Source: JBGCEZ01 sp045106735
GTDB lineage: Bacteria; Planctomycetota; Phycisphaerae; Phycisphaerales; SM1A02
Reading direction: 5' to 3'
NCBI GenBank assembly: GCA_045106735.1
Contig: JBGCEZ010000012.1
Coordinates: forward strand, 1-64,000
Length of the DNA stretch: 64,000 bases
Both the position numbers and the translations under genes were made by a program. Below, in pieces: positions 1 through 8,691 of the stretch. Within the stretch, counting starts at the first letter, position 1. Each line of letters starts with the position of its first letter. Under the pieces are notes generated by a model. It saw only the letters and a program-made list of their open reading frames with translations. It was not told where the DNA came from and made no database searches.

Positions 1-60
1 CCCCCGGCCGAACTCCTGCGTGAGCGGTCCCCCCGAGCGACCGCAACCGACCCCGGCGGT

Positions 61-609
61 TCAGCTGCCCTTGGCCAGCATGTAGAACCCCTGGCCGGCG
101 GACTTCAACGAGCCCTCGGCGACGAGTGCGTCCCAGACTTCGCGTCCAAAGTCGTCCGGCGGCAGGATGGCATCAAAGTCCGCCTTCTTGCCGCCGGTCA
201 TCGGACCCACGCCAAGCTTGGACTCGTGGTCAAGCCGTACCAGCTTCACGCGCCGGCGAAACGCCTTGAGCGCATCGCGGCGCATTTCGAGCGGTACTTC
301 CGGCACGTCCACCACCGGGACTTCTTCCACCAGGGCAACATCTTCACCACGCAGGAGGGCCGCGGCGCGTTCAAGCCCGTCCAGGTCCCGGGTGGCGATG
401 ATGCGTCCGGCATCGCCCGGGGGAATGGGCGTGCCAAGCATCGCCTTGTGCGCTTCACCCCAGATCGGGGCGGCCGAGGGATCGGTGGCCCCGGCGGCGC
501 GAATGCGATCGATCACTCCGGCGAGGGTCTCGGCCGCTTTCGCCGCCCGGGCCGCCGGATCAACCGGCGCCCCGCCACCTCGCCCCTTGTTCTTCTTGCC
601 TTTGGCCAT
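61..609 (-). CDS. Conserved hypothetical protein, Lys/Ala-rich N-terminus
   Basis: A 182-residue protein of unknown function. It begins with a basic Lys/Gly-rich stretch (MAKGKKNKGRGGG), which could bind nucleic acid. An alanine-rich, probably helical segment follows, then a globular C-terminal half with DALKAFRRRVKLVRLD near residues 112-127. No signal peptide or membrane segment is visible. The ATG is the first in-frame Met. The gene starts 20 bp after the stop of the S9 peptidase on the same strand, so the two are probably cotranscribed. Codon use matches its neighbours. I recognise no family and assign no function. Confidence 0.75.
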   Translation of the reverse strand: MAKGKKNKGRGGGAPVDPAARAAKAAETLAGVIDRIRAAGATDPSAAPIWGEAHKAMLGTPIPPGDAGRIIATRDLDGLERAAALLRGEDVALVEEVPVVDVPEVPLEMRRDALKAFRRRVKLVRLDHESKLGVGPMTGGKKADFDAILPPDDFGREVWDALVAEGSLKSAGQGFYMLAKGS

Positions 610-629
610 GACCGCAGACTACCAGCGGT

Positions 630-3600
630 TCAGCGCGACCGCGCCGTACCTGGCCGCGAACCGCCACCAGATCCGCCGACCGCCGTCTTGCCCGAAGCCT
701 CAAGCTCGCGCTGGCGCTCCAGGTAGGGCGTGCCCTCGGTGATCCACGACGGGGCGTCCTGGTCCTTGAGGTAGTGCCCGAACCATTCGCGGATTCGGTG
801 GTGGTAGTCAACCTGGTTCGGCCGGCGACGCAGGCCGTGGTTCTCGCCTTCGTAGACGAGCATCACGAACTGCTTGTTGGCCAGCCGGGCGGCGTTGTAC
901 ATCTCAATGCCTTGTTGCCAATCGACGGCGCCGTCTTCATCGCCAAAGGCCACGAGCAGCGGGGCTTCCATCTGGTCGATGCCGAACACCGGGCTGTTGC
1001 GCACGTACGTCGAAAGGTCTTGCCAGAACGGCCGGTCCATGCGTCCCTGCGACTCGTGGAAGATCCACGCGTTCGTCTGGCCGCTGTTCCAGTAGAGGCT
1101 CATCGACATGCTGATCATGTTGGTCAGCGGAGCCCCGGCGACGCCCGCGGCAAAGATGTCCGAATGCGTCACGAGGTACGCGGTCTGGTACGCACCCCAC
1201 GAGTGGCCCATGATGCCGACGCGCTCCGGATCGATCATGCCGGTGGCCAGCACGGCCTCGACCGCGGGCACCACACACTCGACGCTGGACACGCCCGGCT
1301 CCTGCGCCCGGTACGTGATGTCGGGCATGAAGTAGAAGTAGCCGTCGCTGGTGAAGACCGCCGCGTTGTACGGACTGGTTTCCGACGGCGCTTGGAAGCG
1401 GTGCAGGCCCTGACTCAGCCGCTCGTAGATGTACGTGACCATCGGGTACTGCTTGCCGGGCTCGTAATTCGCCGGGTACATCAGCGCACCCTGCATCTTC
1501 TCGCCGCGGGCATTGACGTAGTCGATCAGCTCGGACTTGCCCCACTGGTGTCCGGCCAGGAACGCGTTGGTCTCGCTGATCTGGCGCGGGGCATCGAACC
1601 CGGCCGCGGCCACCATCAGGTCCGGCGAGTCGTCAAAGCGGCCCTCGCTCCAGACGTGGATGTCGGCATCCCGGGCGCGGACGATCCGGCCAACGCTCAT
1701 CGCGCCCCAGCGGAGCCGTTCGACGCGGCCGTTGGTGCCGCGCCGGGCCAGCCCGGAGTTCTTGGTCCACTCGCCGTACAAGGTGAAGAGCATCGGCTCG
1801 TCCGCGTCCAGATGCGGATCGTCGGGATCAATGACCGGCCGGAAGAGGCGGTGGACGACCTGGTCTTCCCGGCCGCGGGTCAGGCGTTCGGCGCCCGAAC
1901 CGTCAAGGGCGATCATCCAGGCGTCGAATTGGTCGTAGGCGACGAAGTGGTCCGAGTCCTTGGTGAATCCGCCGAGCCCGAAGGGCGGCTTCTCGTCGGT
2001 CAGGACGGTGACATCGGGGTTGGCAAACGGAACGCCGAGTCCCTCGGTGAGCCGCTGCGGCACGGGACGCACCCCCAGCTCGAACGCCGACACATCGACG
2101 CCGACGGCCATGATGTCGCCGCCCTCCATGTAGAGCATCGTCTGGCCGTCCGGGCTCAGGCCCAGGGCGTACTTGACCCGCTCCACGATCGGCGTGTGCT
2201 CACCCGTCTCGGTGTTGACGACGTGCACGTCGTACTCGGTCGGACCGAAGCGCTGCTGCTCGCGGTATCGCTCATCGCTGAGGGCGACGGCGGTCTCGAA
2301 GGATTCGCTGAGGATCACGCGATCGGTTTCGGCCGTGGCCAGTTGCACGAATCGGGCGTCGTCAAGGTGCAAGAGGCCAAGCTGCGACTTGCGTCGCTCG
2401 GCGCCGGCCCGCCGCTTCTGCAGCGGAATGACCTCGATGTCGCGGGCGTGCCACACGTCCACGCCGGCCGCTTCGTCGAGCGTATCGCGGAGCGTGGTGC
2501 CGGCGGGCTTGGCCGCGTCGCCAGCGCCGTCGCCGGCTGATTCGCCAGCGGCATCGCCAGCCGACGCACTGGCCGTCACACTGGCCGTCGCACTGGCCGT
2601 CGCACTGGCCGTCGCACTGGCCGCGGCATCGGACTCCGAAGCGTCGTCGTCGTCTTCACTGGCCGGGGCTTCGGTCTCCGCCGGCCGCTTGTCCCACGGG
2701 GCGACGCCGAAGGCCAGCCGCTCGCCGTCGTCCGACCAGCGCAGGCCGGCGAACGTGACGACGCGGACATCGCGCAAGGCCGCGGCGGACGCTTCGCCGG
2801 CATCGCCATCGGCGTCCGCGTCCACGGCCAGGTGATCCCAGCTCAGGTGGTCGGCCGCGTCCGAATCGAGTCCGCGCCAAGCGAGCACGCGGTGCGTGGC
2901 GTCGACGTCGCCCTCGAACTCGTGCACCCGCATCGCGGCCAGGTCCGCGCCGCCGCGTCGCCAGGTCAGGCCGACGTAGCCGGCGCCGCCCCAGTCGAGC
3001 GTGCGCAGGCGTTCGGCCGCCGGTTCAAAGAGCTGCAGGTTGCCATCTTCGTCGTCGTTGCCGGCCACGACCATGGCGAGCATCGCGCCTTCGTCGTTCC
3101 AGGTGGAACTCGTGACGCCGCCAAAGCTCGTGTGGCGGCCAGAGTCCAACTCGCGGATCACGATGCCGGCCGAGGCGCCGCCCGGACGCTCGGGCCGGCG
3201 CTGCATGCTGACCCATTGACTGTCGGGGCTGAAGGTGTACGAACTGATGCGTTCAATGCGGCTCGTCTCGCCGCCGACCAGGTCGTGCAGGATGAGGGTC
3301 GAGGGGACGGGCTTGCCGGCCTTCCGAAGACTGTCGCGCTTGGCCGCACTGACCGACTCGACCGTCGCGAACCAGCGGCCATCTTCACTGAAACGGCCAC
3401 TGCCGGCGTGCTCGAAGACCGTCTCGCCTTCGCCGGCGAGGGCCCGCAGCCGCATCGAGCGGTCGCCGTCCACGCGGGACACGGCGTAGGCCACCCATCG
3501 CCCGTCGGGCGAGACGAGTGTTTGGCCGATCCGCTCGAACTTGGCGTAGTCCTCGGTGGTCACCGGCGTGGGCGTGCGGCCGGCCAGGAGCTTCTTGGCC

Positions 3601-3821
3601 CCCGGGAAGCCGGACGCGGCCGCCGGGGCGGCAGCCACAAGCTGGACCGCCGCCATCGCCGTGAGCAGCCCGCCAAGGGCGAGGCGGCCGGCAGGCCGGG
3701 CCGCGAGCCGAGAACCGTCCGTCGCGGGCGTCTGGGCCTGGGCGGGCGAGGCGGGGACGTGGCCTTCGAGGGCGCGTTCGCGAGGGAGGGCGGAGTCGAA
3801 ACGGGGGCGAGGGCGGGGCAT
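630..3821 (-). CDS. S9 family serine peptidase (prolyl oligopeptidase/acylaminoacyl-peptidase type), exported
   Basis: A 1063-residue secreted or periplasmic peptidase expected to cleave peptides. The N-terminal two thirds form a WD40-like beta-propeller region and the C-terminal third is an alpha/beta hydrolase. The catalytic triad can be read as Ser874 in GHSWG, Asp963 in FGDEDGAV and His995 in GENHG. A hydrophobic segment around residues 45-70 (ALGGLLTAMAAVQLVAAAPAAA) after a basic start looks like an export signal. The reading frame stays open to 4091, but the ATG at 3821 is chosen because AAGGAG lies just upstream and the extra 90 residues are repeat-derived. The protein is longer than usual for the family (650-700), partly because of an Ala/Ser/Thr repeat linker near residues 400-440. 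The hypothetical gene at 61-609 follows after 20 bp. Confidence 0.9.
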   Translation of the reverse strand: MPRPRPRFDSALPRERALEGHVPASPAQAQTPATDGSRLAARPAGRLALGGLLTAMAAVQLVAAAPAAASGFPGAKKLLAGRTPTPVTTEDYAKFERIGQTLVSPDGRWVAYAVSRVDGDRSMRLRALAGEGETVFEHAGSGRFSEDGRWFATVESVSAAKRDSLRKAGKPVPSTLILHDLVGGETSRIERISSYTFSPDSQWVSMQRRPERPGGASAGIVIRELDSGRHTSFGGVTSSTWNDEGAMLAMVVAGNDDEDGNLQLFEPAAERLRTLDWGGAGYVGLTWRRGGADLAAMRVHEFEGDVDATHRVLAWRGLDSDAADHLSWDHLAVDADADGDAGEASAAALRDVRVVTFAGLRWSDDGERLAFGVAPWDKRPAETEAPASEDDDDASESDAAASATASATASATASVTASASAGDAAGESAGDGAGDAAKPAGTTLRDTLDEAAGVDVWHARDIEVIPLQKRRAGAERRKSQLGLLHLDDARFVQLATAETDRVILSESFETAVALSDERYREQQRFGPTEYDVHVVNTETGEHTPIVERVKYALGLSPDGQTMLYMEGGDIMAVGVDVSAFELGVRPVPQRLTEGLGVPFANPDVTVLTDEKPPFGLGGFTKDSDHFVAYDQFDAWMIALDGSGAERLTRGREDQVVHRLFRPVIDPDDPHLDADEPMLFTLYGEWTKNSGLARRGTNGRVERLRWGAMSVGRIVRARDADIHVWSEGRFDDSPDLMVAAAGFDAPRQISETNAFLAGHQWGKSELIDYVNARGEKMQGALMYPANYEPGKQYPMVTYIYERLSQGLHRFQAPSETSPYNAAVFTSDGYFYFMPDITYRAQEPGVSSVECVVPAVEAVLATGMIDPERVGIMGHSWGAYQTAYLVTHSDIFAAGVAGAPLTNMISMSMSLYWNSGQTNAWIFHESQGRMDRPFWQDLSTYVRNSPVFGIDQMEAPLLVAFGDEDGAVDWQQGIEMYNAARLANKQFVMLVYEGENHGLRRRPNQVDYHHRIREWFGHYLKDQDAPSWITEGTPYLERQRELEASGKTAVGGSGGGSRPGTARSR
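2566..2625. repeat. 12-bp tandem repeat inside the S9 peptidase gene
   Basis: About five copies of a 12-bp unit (GCACTGGCCGTC on the plus strand) encode an Ala-Thr/Val-Ala-Ser repeat in the peptidase. The unit is a multiple of three, so copy-number change would keep the frame. Confidence 0.85.
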
Positions 3822-3919
3822 CGGCGGGGCTCCTTGCGGGTTTGCCCCGATGGAACACCGCCGAGCCGCCCAGGTTGCAGTGAAGTGTTGCCGGCCGGGG
3901 TCGCCGGTGACCGCCGCCA

Positions 3920-4111
3920 TGATCCGGGGATGGAATCCGGCGACGAGATCCGGGGACGAGATCCGGGGACGAATTGCGGCGATGAATTGCGGCGACGGGA
4001 CGGAGCGGCGGAACGGACCGGCGGGATCGGGCGACGGAGGCGATTCGGGGCCCGGCGCCGGCTGCTGACTCAGCCCCAGCCCCAGCCCCAACCTCAGCTT
4101 CAGCCTCAGCC
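3920..4111. repeat. Short tandem repeats in the leader region of the S9 peptidase
   Basis: The gap between the lipoprotein gene and the peptidase start holds copies of a 16-bp unit (GACGAGATCCGGGGAC), a diverged GAATTGCGGCGATG pair, and at 4071-4111 a hexamer array (CAGCCC, CAGCCT, CAGCTT). This stretch lies upstream of the chosen ATG and is probably not translated. Confidence 0.75.
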
Positions 4112-4609
4112 GGCGGAAGCGGCCTCCGATGCGTCGTCACGCGCACCCGTGTCCGCCGATTCTTCGTCTGCCTCCAGCGCGGCCCGCTCCAGGGCGGTCA
4201 GGCGGCGATCGGCGTTCACCTGCTCGACGCCGGACACCCGGCCGCCAGCGACCGCGATCCGCGTCTCGACCGCGTCTTCGACCCCGGTGGCCGCCGAGAA
4301 CACGAGGAGATTTCCGCCGCCGGTGCGGACGGTGCCCGATCGGTAGACCAGCGTCGCGGCGGTCCCGGCCAGCGGGTCGGCTCCCGCCGGCTCGATTCGG
4401 TCCGGCTCGCCGAGCACGGCCATGACCCAGCCGGCGGTGGTCTCACCGGGGACGATCTGGCTCAGGGTCGAAGGGCCGGCCGGCGCGCCCAGCGGGGCGG
4501 TTCGCCGGGCGTCGGTGACCGCGCACCCGCCGACCAGCGCGAGCGCGAGCACGGCCAAAGCGGCGGGCCTCGGTCGCGGAACCCATCGTGACTCAGCCAC
4601 GGGCTTCAC
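4106..4609 (-). CDS. BamE/SmpA-like lipoprotein, copy 1
   Basis: A 167-residue predicted lipoprotein. The signal sequence ends in a lipobox (LVGGC, Cys29). The body carries the pattern PGxTTxxWVxxxLGEPD, which resembles the BamE/OmlA/SmpA small-lipoprotein fold, so it likely sits in the periplasm or at the outer membrane. The tail is acidic and Ala-rich. It starts with GTG and overlaps the end of the preceding lipoprotein gene by 17 bp, which suggests translational coupling. The two proteins share the layout (lipobox, TTxxWVxAxLGxP, Y-R-S-G/Y-A-R), so they look like a tandem duplication. A role in outer membrane assembly is inference from the fold only. Confidence 0.75.
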   Translation of the reverse strand: MKPVAESRWVPRPRPAALAVLALALVGGCAVTDARRTAPLGAPAGPSTLSQIVPGETTAGWVMAVLGEPDRIEPAGADPLAGTAATLVYRSGTVRTGGGNLLVFSAATGVEDAVETRIAVAGGRVSGVEQVNADRRLTALERAALEADEESADTGARDDASEAASAG

Positions 4610-4991
4610 CCCAGGTGCGGGTGACGACCCCGTCGGTCACTTCGAACCAACGCGCCTCTTCGGTCTTTCGATTCGTGCTGCCGGCGAAGACGAGGAACAG
4701 ATAGCCACCGGAACTCTCGCGCCGGGCGTAGTCGTAGCGCAGGATGCGCGTGCCGGGCTGGTCCTCCACGTCCGTCACGCTGGTCGGATCTCCGAGCGTG
4801 GCCAGCACCCAGGATTCCGTCGTCACGCCCGGTTCAACCGAGTCGAGCAACGAAACCGGCACGCGGGTTCCGGACTCGGTAATGCTGCGGGACGAACCGA
4901 TCAAGCACCCGCCGAGGCTCAGACTGGCCGAGCAGACGATCAGGGCGGCGGCCCCGCGGGCGAGGGGGCGGCGAAGCGTGCGTGGCGACAT
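4593..4991 (-). CDS. BamE/SmpA-like lipoprotein, copy 2
   Basis: A 132-residue predicted lipoprotein with a basic start (MSPRTLRRPLARG), a hydrophobic core and a lipobox (LGGC). The mature part has VEPGVTTESWVLATLGDPTSV, the same BamE-like signature as the downstream gene, then LRYDYAR and VVTRTWG. The frame is open to 5141, but the ATG at 4991 is preferred because it directly precedes the signal sequence and has a GGAG upstream. Its stop overlaps the GTG start of copy 1. Function unknown; envelope location is well supported. Confidence 0.78.
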   Translation of the reverse strand: MSPRTLRRPLARGAAALIVCSASLSLGGCLIGSSRSITESGTRVPVSLLDSVEPGVTTESWVLATLGDPTSVTDVEDQPGTRILRYDYARRESSGGYLFLVFAGSTNRKTEEARWFEVTDGVVTRTWGEARG

Positions 4992-5187
4992 GGGCGTGAC
5001 TCCGTGGGTTTCGTGGCGTGGATGGCGACGATGGCGCGAATGGCCGCGTTGGCCTGGGCGGCTCCGGTCCGACTCGGGCCGGCGACGGGAGCTGGCGATG
5101 CGGCAACGGACCCGACCGTCGCCGCAGCCATTCCGGATCAATCGGCGGGGATTTCAGGTCGGTCGCCCGGCGCCCGTCCGGGCCCGA

Positions 5188-5439
5188 TCAATCGTCGGCA
5201 GCAACCACCTGCAAGGACTGGGCTTGCCCGAGCAGGAGCTCAATTCGCACGTGGTCGCCGACCGCCGGAATTTGCCCGCAGGATTGCTCGCTGATCCGGA
5301 CAACGCGCGGTGGAGCATCGCCCGCCATCCCGTCGGGACGGACGGCGAGATCCAGGAAGCGGTCTCCGTGGAGGTCCACTGAACGCACCGCTTCGATGCG
5401 TCCCGCTCCCGTTCCGATCATCGGCCAGCCGTCGGTCAT
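5188..5439 (-). CDS. Small protein of unknown function (83 aa)
   Basis: The ATG at 5439 is chosen over the frame opening at 5559 because GGGAG lies about ten bases upstream and the extension is encoded by tandem repeats. The protein starts MTDGWPMIGTGAGRIEAV and ends with a beta-rich segment (GQIPAVGDHVRIELL) that could form a small OB- or SH3-like barrel. There is no signal peptide or cysteine pattern. It lies between the channel gene and the lipoprotein pair on the same strand. No family recognised. Confidence 0.6.
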   Translation of the reverse strand: MTDGWPMIGTGAGRIEAVRSVDLHGDRFLDLAVRPDGMAGDAPPRVVRISEQSCGQIPAVGDHVRIELLLGQAQSLQVVAADD

Positions 5440-5457
5440 CAGAGGTGCTCCCAAGGG

Positions 5458-5517
5458 CGGCGGGTGGGCGAAAGAAAGAGCGGCGGGTGGGCGAGAGAAA
5501 GAGCGGCGGGTGGGCAG
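5458..5517. repeat. 23-bp tandem repeat upstream of the 83-aa gene
   Basis: Two full copies and a partial third of the unit CGGCGGGTGGGCGAAAGAAAGAG (one A/G change) lie between the channel gene's stop region and the small gene's start. Confidence 0.85.
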
Positions 5518-5530
5518 AACGCCCGAACCG

Positions 5531-6439
5531 TCATTCGGTTGAGGCCGAGGTCCCGTCATCGCCGTTCAGCGACTTGCCGCAGCGACGGCAGTAGACCGCG
5601 TCGGCGAGATGACCTTCGGCCGTGCATTCGACGCATGAACGCGTCCGCACTTCGGTCGGCCGGCCACGAATCTGGGCCATCTCGGCGCTGACGATGCCGG
5701 TCGGGACGGCGATGATGCCGTAGCCGGTGATCATCAGCAAGCTGGCCAGCAGTTTGCCGGGCACGGTTTCCGGGGCGATGTCGCCGTAGCCCACGGTGGT
5801 CATCGTGACGATGGCCCAGTACGTGGACTGCGGAATGCTGTCGAAGCCGTGGTCCGGCCCCTCGATGAGGTACATCGCCGCGCCCACGATCAGCACCACG
5901 ATCATCACGGTCCAAAGAAAGACGAAGATCTTCGCCCGGCTGGCCGCCAGTGCGGTCTGCAACTCGCGCGCCTCGCCCACGTAGCGCACGAGCTTGAACA
6001 CGCGAAAAATTCGCAGCAAGCGCAGCGAGCGGATCAGCAGGAGCGACCGAGTCTCGCCGACGTACGGCAGAAGCTCCATGTACGTCGGCAAGATCGCCAG
6101 GACGTCCACGATGCCGTAGAAGCTGAAGGCGTACCGCAGAGGCCGCCGGACGCAGATGAGGCGCATGACGTACTCGATCGTGAAGAGGATCGTGAACGCC
6201 CACTCCACGCGGTAGAGCAGCAGACCGTGCTGCTCGCGGTATTCGGACACCGTCTCGAGCATGACCGCGAGGATGCTCGCGGCGATCAGGACCAACAGCG
6301 TGACGTCGAAGGCCTTCCCCGCCGGGGTGTCGGCCTCGAAGATGATTTCGTGGAGACGGTCGCGCCACCGGGCCACGGTGGGCGGGGGGCCTTCGTCTGG
6401 CCGACCGGCTTTGGAATCCTTCACGGGCACGGCGGGCAT
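5531..6439 (-). CDS. Voltage-gated-type potassium channel with C-terminal zinc ribbon
   Basis: A 302-residue integral membrane protein of the six-transmembrane potassium channel family. S1-S3 lie at about residues 40-130. An S4-like helix carries regularly spaced arginines (RSLLLIRSLRLLRIFRVFK). The pore loop contains the selectivity filter TMTTVGYGD, followed by S6. After S6 there is a short cytoplasmic tail with two Cys pairs (CVEC and CRRC, about 16 residues apart), a predicted zinc ribbon unusual for such channels. The ATG at 6439 (MPAVPVKDS) is chosen because the 115 residues upstream in frame are Arg/Pro-rich nonsense. It probably carries potassium across the inner membrane. Confidence 0.92.
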   Translation of the reverse strand: MPAVPVKDSKAGRPDEGPPPTVARWRDRLHEIIFEADTPAGKAFDVTLLVLIAASILAVMLETVSEYREQHGLLLYRVEWAFTILFTIEYVMRLICVRRPLRYAFSFYGIVDVLAILPTYMELLPYVGETRSLLLIRSLRLLRIFRVFKLVRYVGEARELQTALAASRAKIFVFLWTVMIVVLIVGAAMYLIEGPDHGFDSIPQSTYWAIVTMTTVGYGDIAPETVPGKLLASLLMITGYGIIAVPTGIVSAEMAQIRGRPTEVRTRSCVECTAEGHLADAVYCRRCGKSLNGDDGTSASTE

Positions 6440-6882
6440 GATACGGCGAGGGCCCGGCGGAGGCCGGCTCGCGATCACCCGTGATGGCGGGCGAGGACAG
6501 CCAGAGCGGGGGAGGACCCGCGACGAAGCCCGGACGAAAGCTGGGGTTCGACACCAATGTTCAGCTCGCCGCGAGCGCCGCGACCACCGAATCCGTCTCT
6601 TCCAGTGCCAGCCCGTCCGGCGATCGCCCGCACCTCCGCGGATCCGGGGGCATTCCTCGACGCCAGGGCTCGTCCCGGCCGTCGACAGCTTCAACGATCT
6701 GCTCGCGCCGCCGGCCGCCACTGGGCCCCGGGGTCCCGGCCGTGAACAGATCCGCCGAACGTTCCTGAGCCCTTCCGGGCCCACACTTCACCTGCCCGCG
6801 GTGTCGTCATCCACGATGCCGCGGGCGGTGTTGCGCGGGGCGGGCCTGACGGTTCGAGCCGCGGTCAACGCACTCGGCCGCG
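6440..6882. other. Intergenic region, possible 76-aa ORF
   Basis: This 443-bp gap separates the channel gene from the dockerin-like gene. One minus-strand frame (6561-6791, 76 codons, ending ETDSVVAALAAS) has coding-like third positions but no recognisable domain and no clear ribosome binding site. I do not call it as a gene. Nothing else is seen. Confidence 0.4.
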
Positions 6883-8192
6883 TCAGCCTGGCCCGCCTGG
6901 CCCGCATGGCCCCCACGTCGACATGATCACGACGGCATCGCCGATGTCCACCGATCCGCTGCCATCCACATCTCGCCGCGCGGCCGGCGCGTCAATGTTC
7001 AGCTGGACCGCCGTACCTTCGAACTCGGGATCGATGCCTTCCGTGACCGTCGCGTTCGCGTCCACTTCGACGGTATAGAACCCGGGTTCAAGCGTTCCGC
7101 TGACTGGCGCAGCACTCGTGGCGATCACCGCCGGAGGGTCTTCGCGTACGAGGCGACCCCGGCCCGTCGCCACCCATTCGAAGGCGACCGGCGCATCGAC
7201 CGTCAGTGGCCAACGCCCCGTGTTCCGGACGTCCAGGAGCATTGGAAACTCCGGTCGCTCGCAGGCTGGAGATGCCTCGGCTTCCGCGGTCGCCAGCACG
7301 TCCAGCCGGACGCCGCCAGCCCGCACTTTCAGGCCACCGAGCCGGCTCATGCCGACCCGACCTCTGGCATCCTCGAACGCCGCATTGGAGTCCGCAACGC
7401 CGGATCCGGTGAGTCGGCCACCGGGGCGGTCCGAACATGAACCGTCACATCCCGACACCTGGAAGGCCCACTCGCGCGCCGGCTCCCCGAATCTCAACGC
7501 CGACGGTCCGGAACCCCACGCCGACAGGACATGAAGCAGATCGTGCATCCCGACCGATCCGTCACCGTCCAGGTCGGCGTCCGGACAGGTCGAGAAGGTC
7601 GCCACCGTCGGAGCGTCCCCGCAGAAATAGTTCATGAAGACGGGCACCTCGTGGACCCCGGTTTCCTTGCCGGACCACCAAGCCCCCAGTCGGAACAAGA
7701 ATGCTTCACCGGATGCGAATGTCAGCTGGGCAATGACAACCGGTTCAACGCCGACCGGACCAGCTGACGAATCGACCAACCCGACGCCAGCCGCCGTGAT
7801 CCATGACCCGGTGATCGCCGGGACCACATCCGGAAAGAAGAACTGGGTGTTGTAGCTCAGCGTCCCAGCCAAGTCCGTTGCCCCGACGGAGAGCCAGGAG
7901 TCCCATGGGGCTCCGAATGGAGCGTTTGGAAGATCGTCTTCGCGCAGGCCAGGAAGACCCCGGCGTCGTTGCGAAAGCCGAGAGGATCCGTGGTTCGAAT
8001 CGTCAAGGGCCGCGTCGAATGGGACGCTCCCACAGCCAGCAACTGGTCGTCGGGGTCGTCGAAGTGCAATCGGATCCGAATCGTCACCAGGCCGGGCGGT
8101 GCGTTGACTTCTTCGGTGACGTTCTGAATCGAAGCGTGCGTGTAGTCCCCGGCGGCGACGCACCCGATCATCAGACACGCAACCGTCGTCAT
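6883..8192 (-). pseudogene. Dockerin-like exoprotein gene with a frameshift
   Basis: This is a secreted planctomycete-type protein whose reading frame breaks once. The first part (from ATG 8192: signal, GDYTHASIQ, then FDDPDDQLLAVGAS and TDPLGFRNDAGVF) is in one frame. The second part (DDLPNAPFGAPWDSWLSVG to the end) is in the -1 frame. The switch falls between about 7930 and 7965. Upstream of that point the second frame is Arg-rich nonsense, which supports a one-base deletion or an assembly error. The C-terminal part carries two calcium-loop dockerin-like segments, DLDGDGSVGMHDLLHVLSAW and, about 200 residues later, DVDGSGSVDIGDAVVIMSTW at the very end. An alternative start is ATG 8273. The product is probably exported and surface-anchored, with unknown activity. 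Confidence 0.75.
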
Positions 8193-8515
8193 CAGACTTC
8201 GCCACCCAGTCGAGCGTCGCCGCCGAGACAGTTCCGAACCATGGTGCAACGGCAAGAACGCGATGAGCAACATTCGAGGGCCCCGGATCAAACGAACGGC
8301 GCGTTGCCGGCGTCGCCGCGAGCACGGCACGGAGCGTGACGACTCCTTGCCCGGCAGATTCAAAAACCAGCGTACTCCATGGTCCGGGATCGATCGACCA
8401 GAATTCGACTCGGCGGCCAGGAACCCGCCACCACGGCCGAGCTGGCCAAGGCGGACACAACGAAGATCACGCCGCCGAGGGCGTAGCGGTCCGCACGGAT
8501 CATCAAGTCATTGTT
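8193..8515. other. Region upstream of the dockerin-like gene
   Basis: A 323-bp stretch between the gene's start at 8192 and miniature element copy 1. An alternative start at 8273 falls inside. Nothing else is seen. Confidence 0.4.
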
Positions 8516-8686
8516 GCCTAGCAGTCCGTTGAAGAAGCCCGTCTCGTCCTGAGTGCGGTGCTTCCGTCCCTCGCGCGGAGCTGAATTGAAGGCATATCCA
8601 CTCGATACGCCGAGATTCGGCGACAAAGCGAGGGGCGGAATGATCGTGCTCAGGACGGGGCGGGGTTTTTCAACGGGCTGTTAGGG
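8516..8686 (-). mobile_element. 171-bp miniature inverted-repeat element, copy 1
   Basis: About 95% identical (roughly eight mismatches) to the copy at 60856-61026, which lies in the opposite orientation. The two ends are long imperfect inverted repeats of about 58 bp; each begins CTAACAGCCCGTTGAA or CTAGCAGTCCGTTGAA, so the element can fold into one large hairpin. It contains no transposase, only a short TTG-start frame. It lies between the dockerin-like gene's start and the hutU stop. Confidence 0.8.
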
Positions 8687-8691
8687 GCTCT

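Noticed and set aside
8360..8626. 88-codon open frame starting in miniature element copy 1
   Set aside because: It starts at a TTG inside the element and runs into unrelated sequence without a domain; treated as part of the element.
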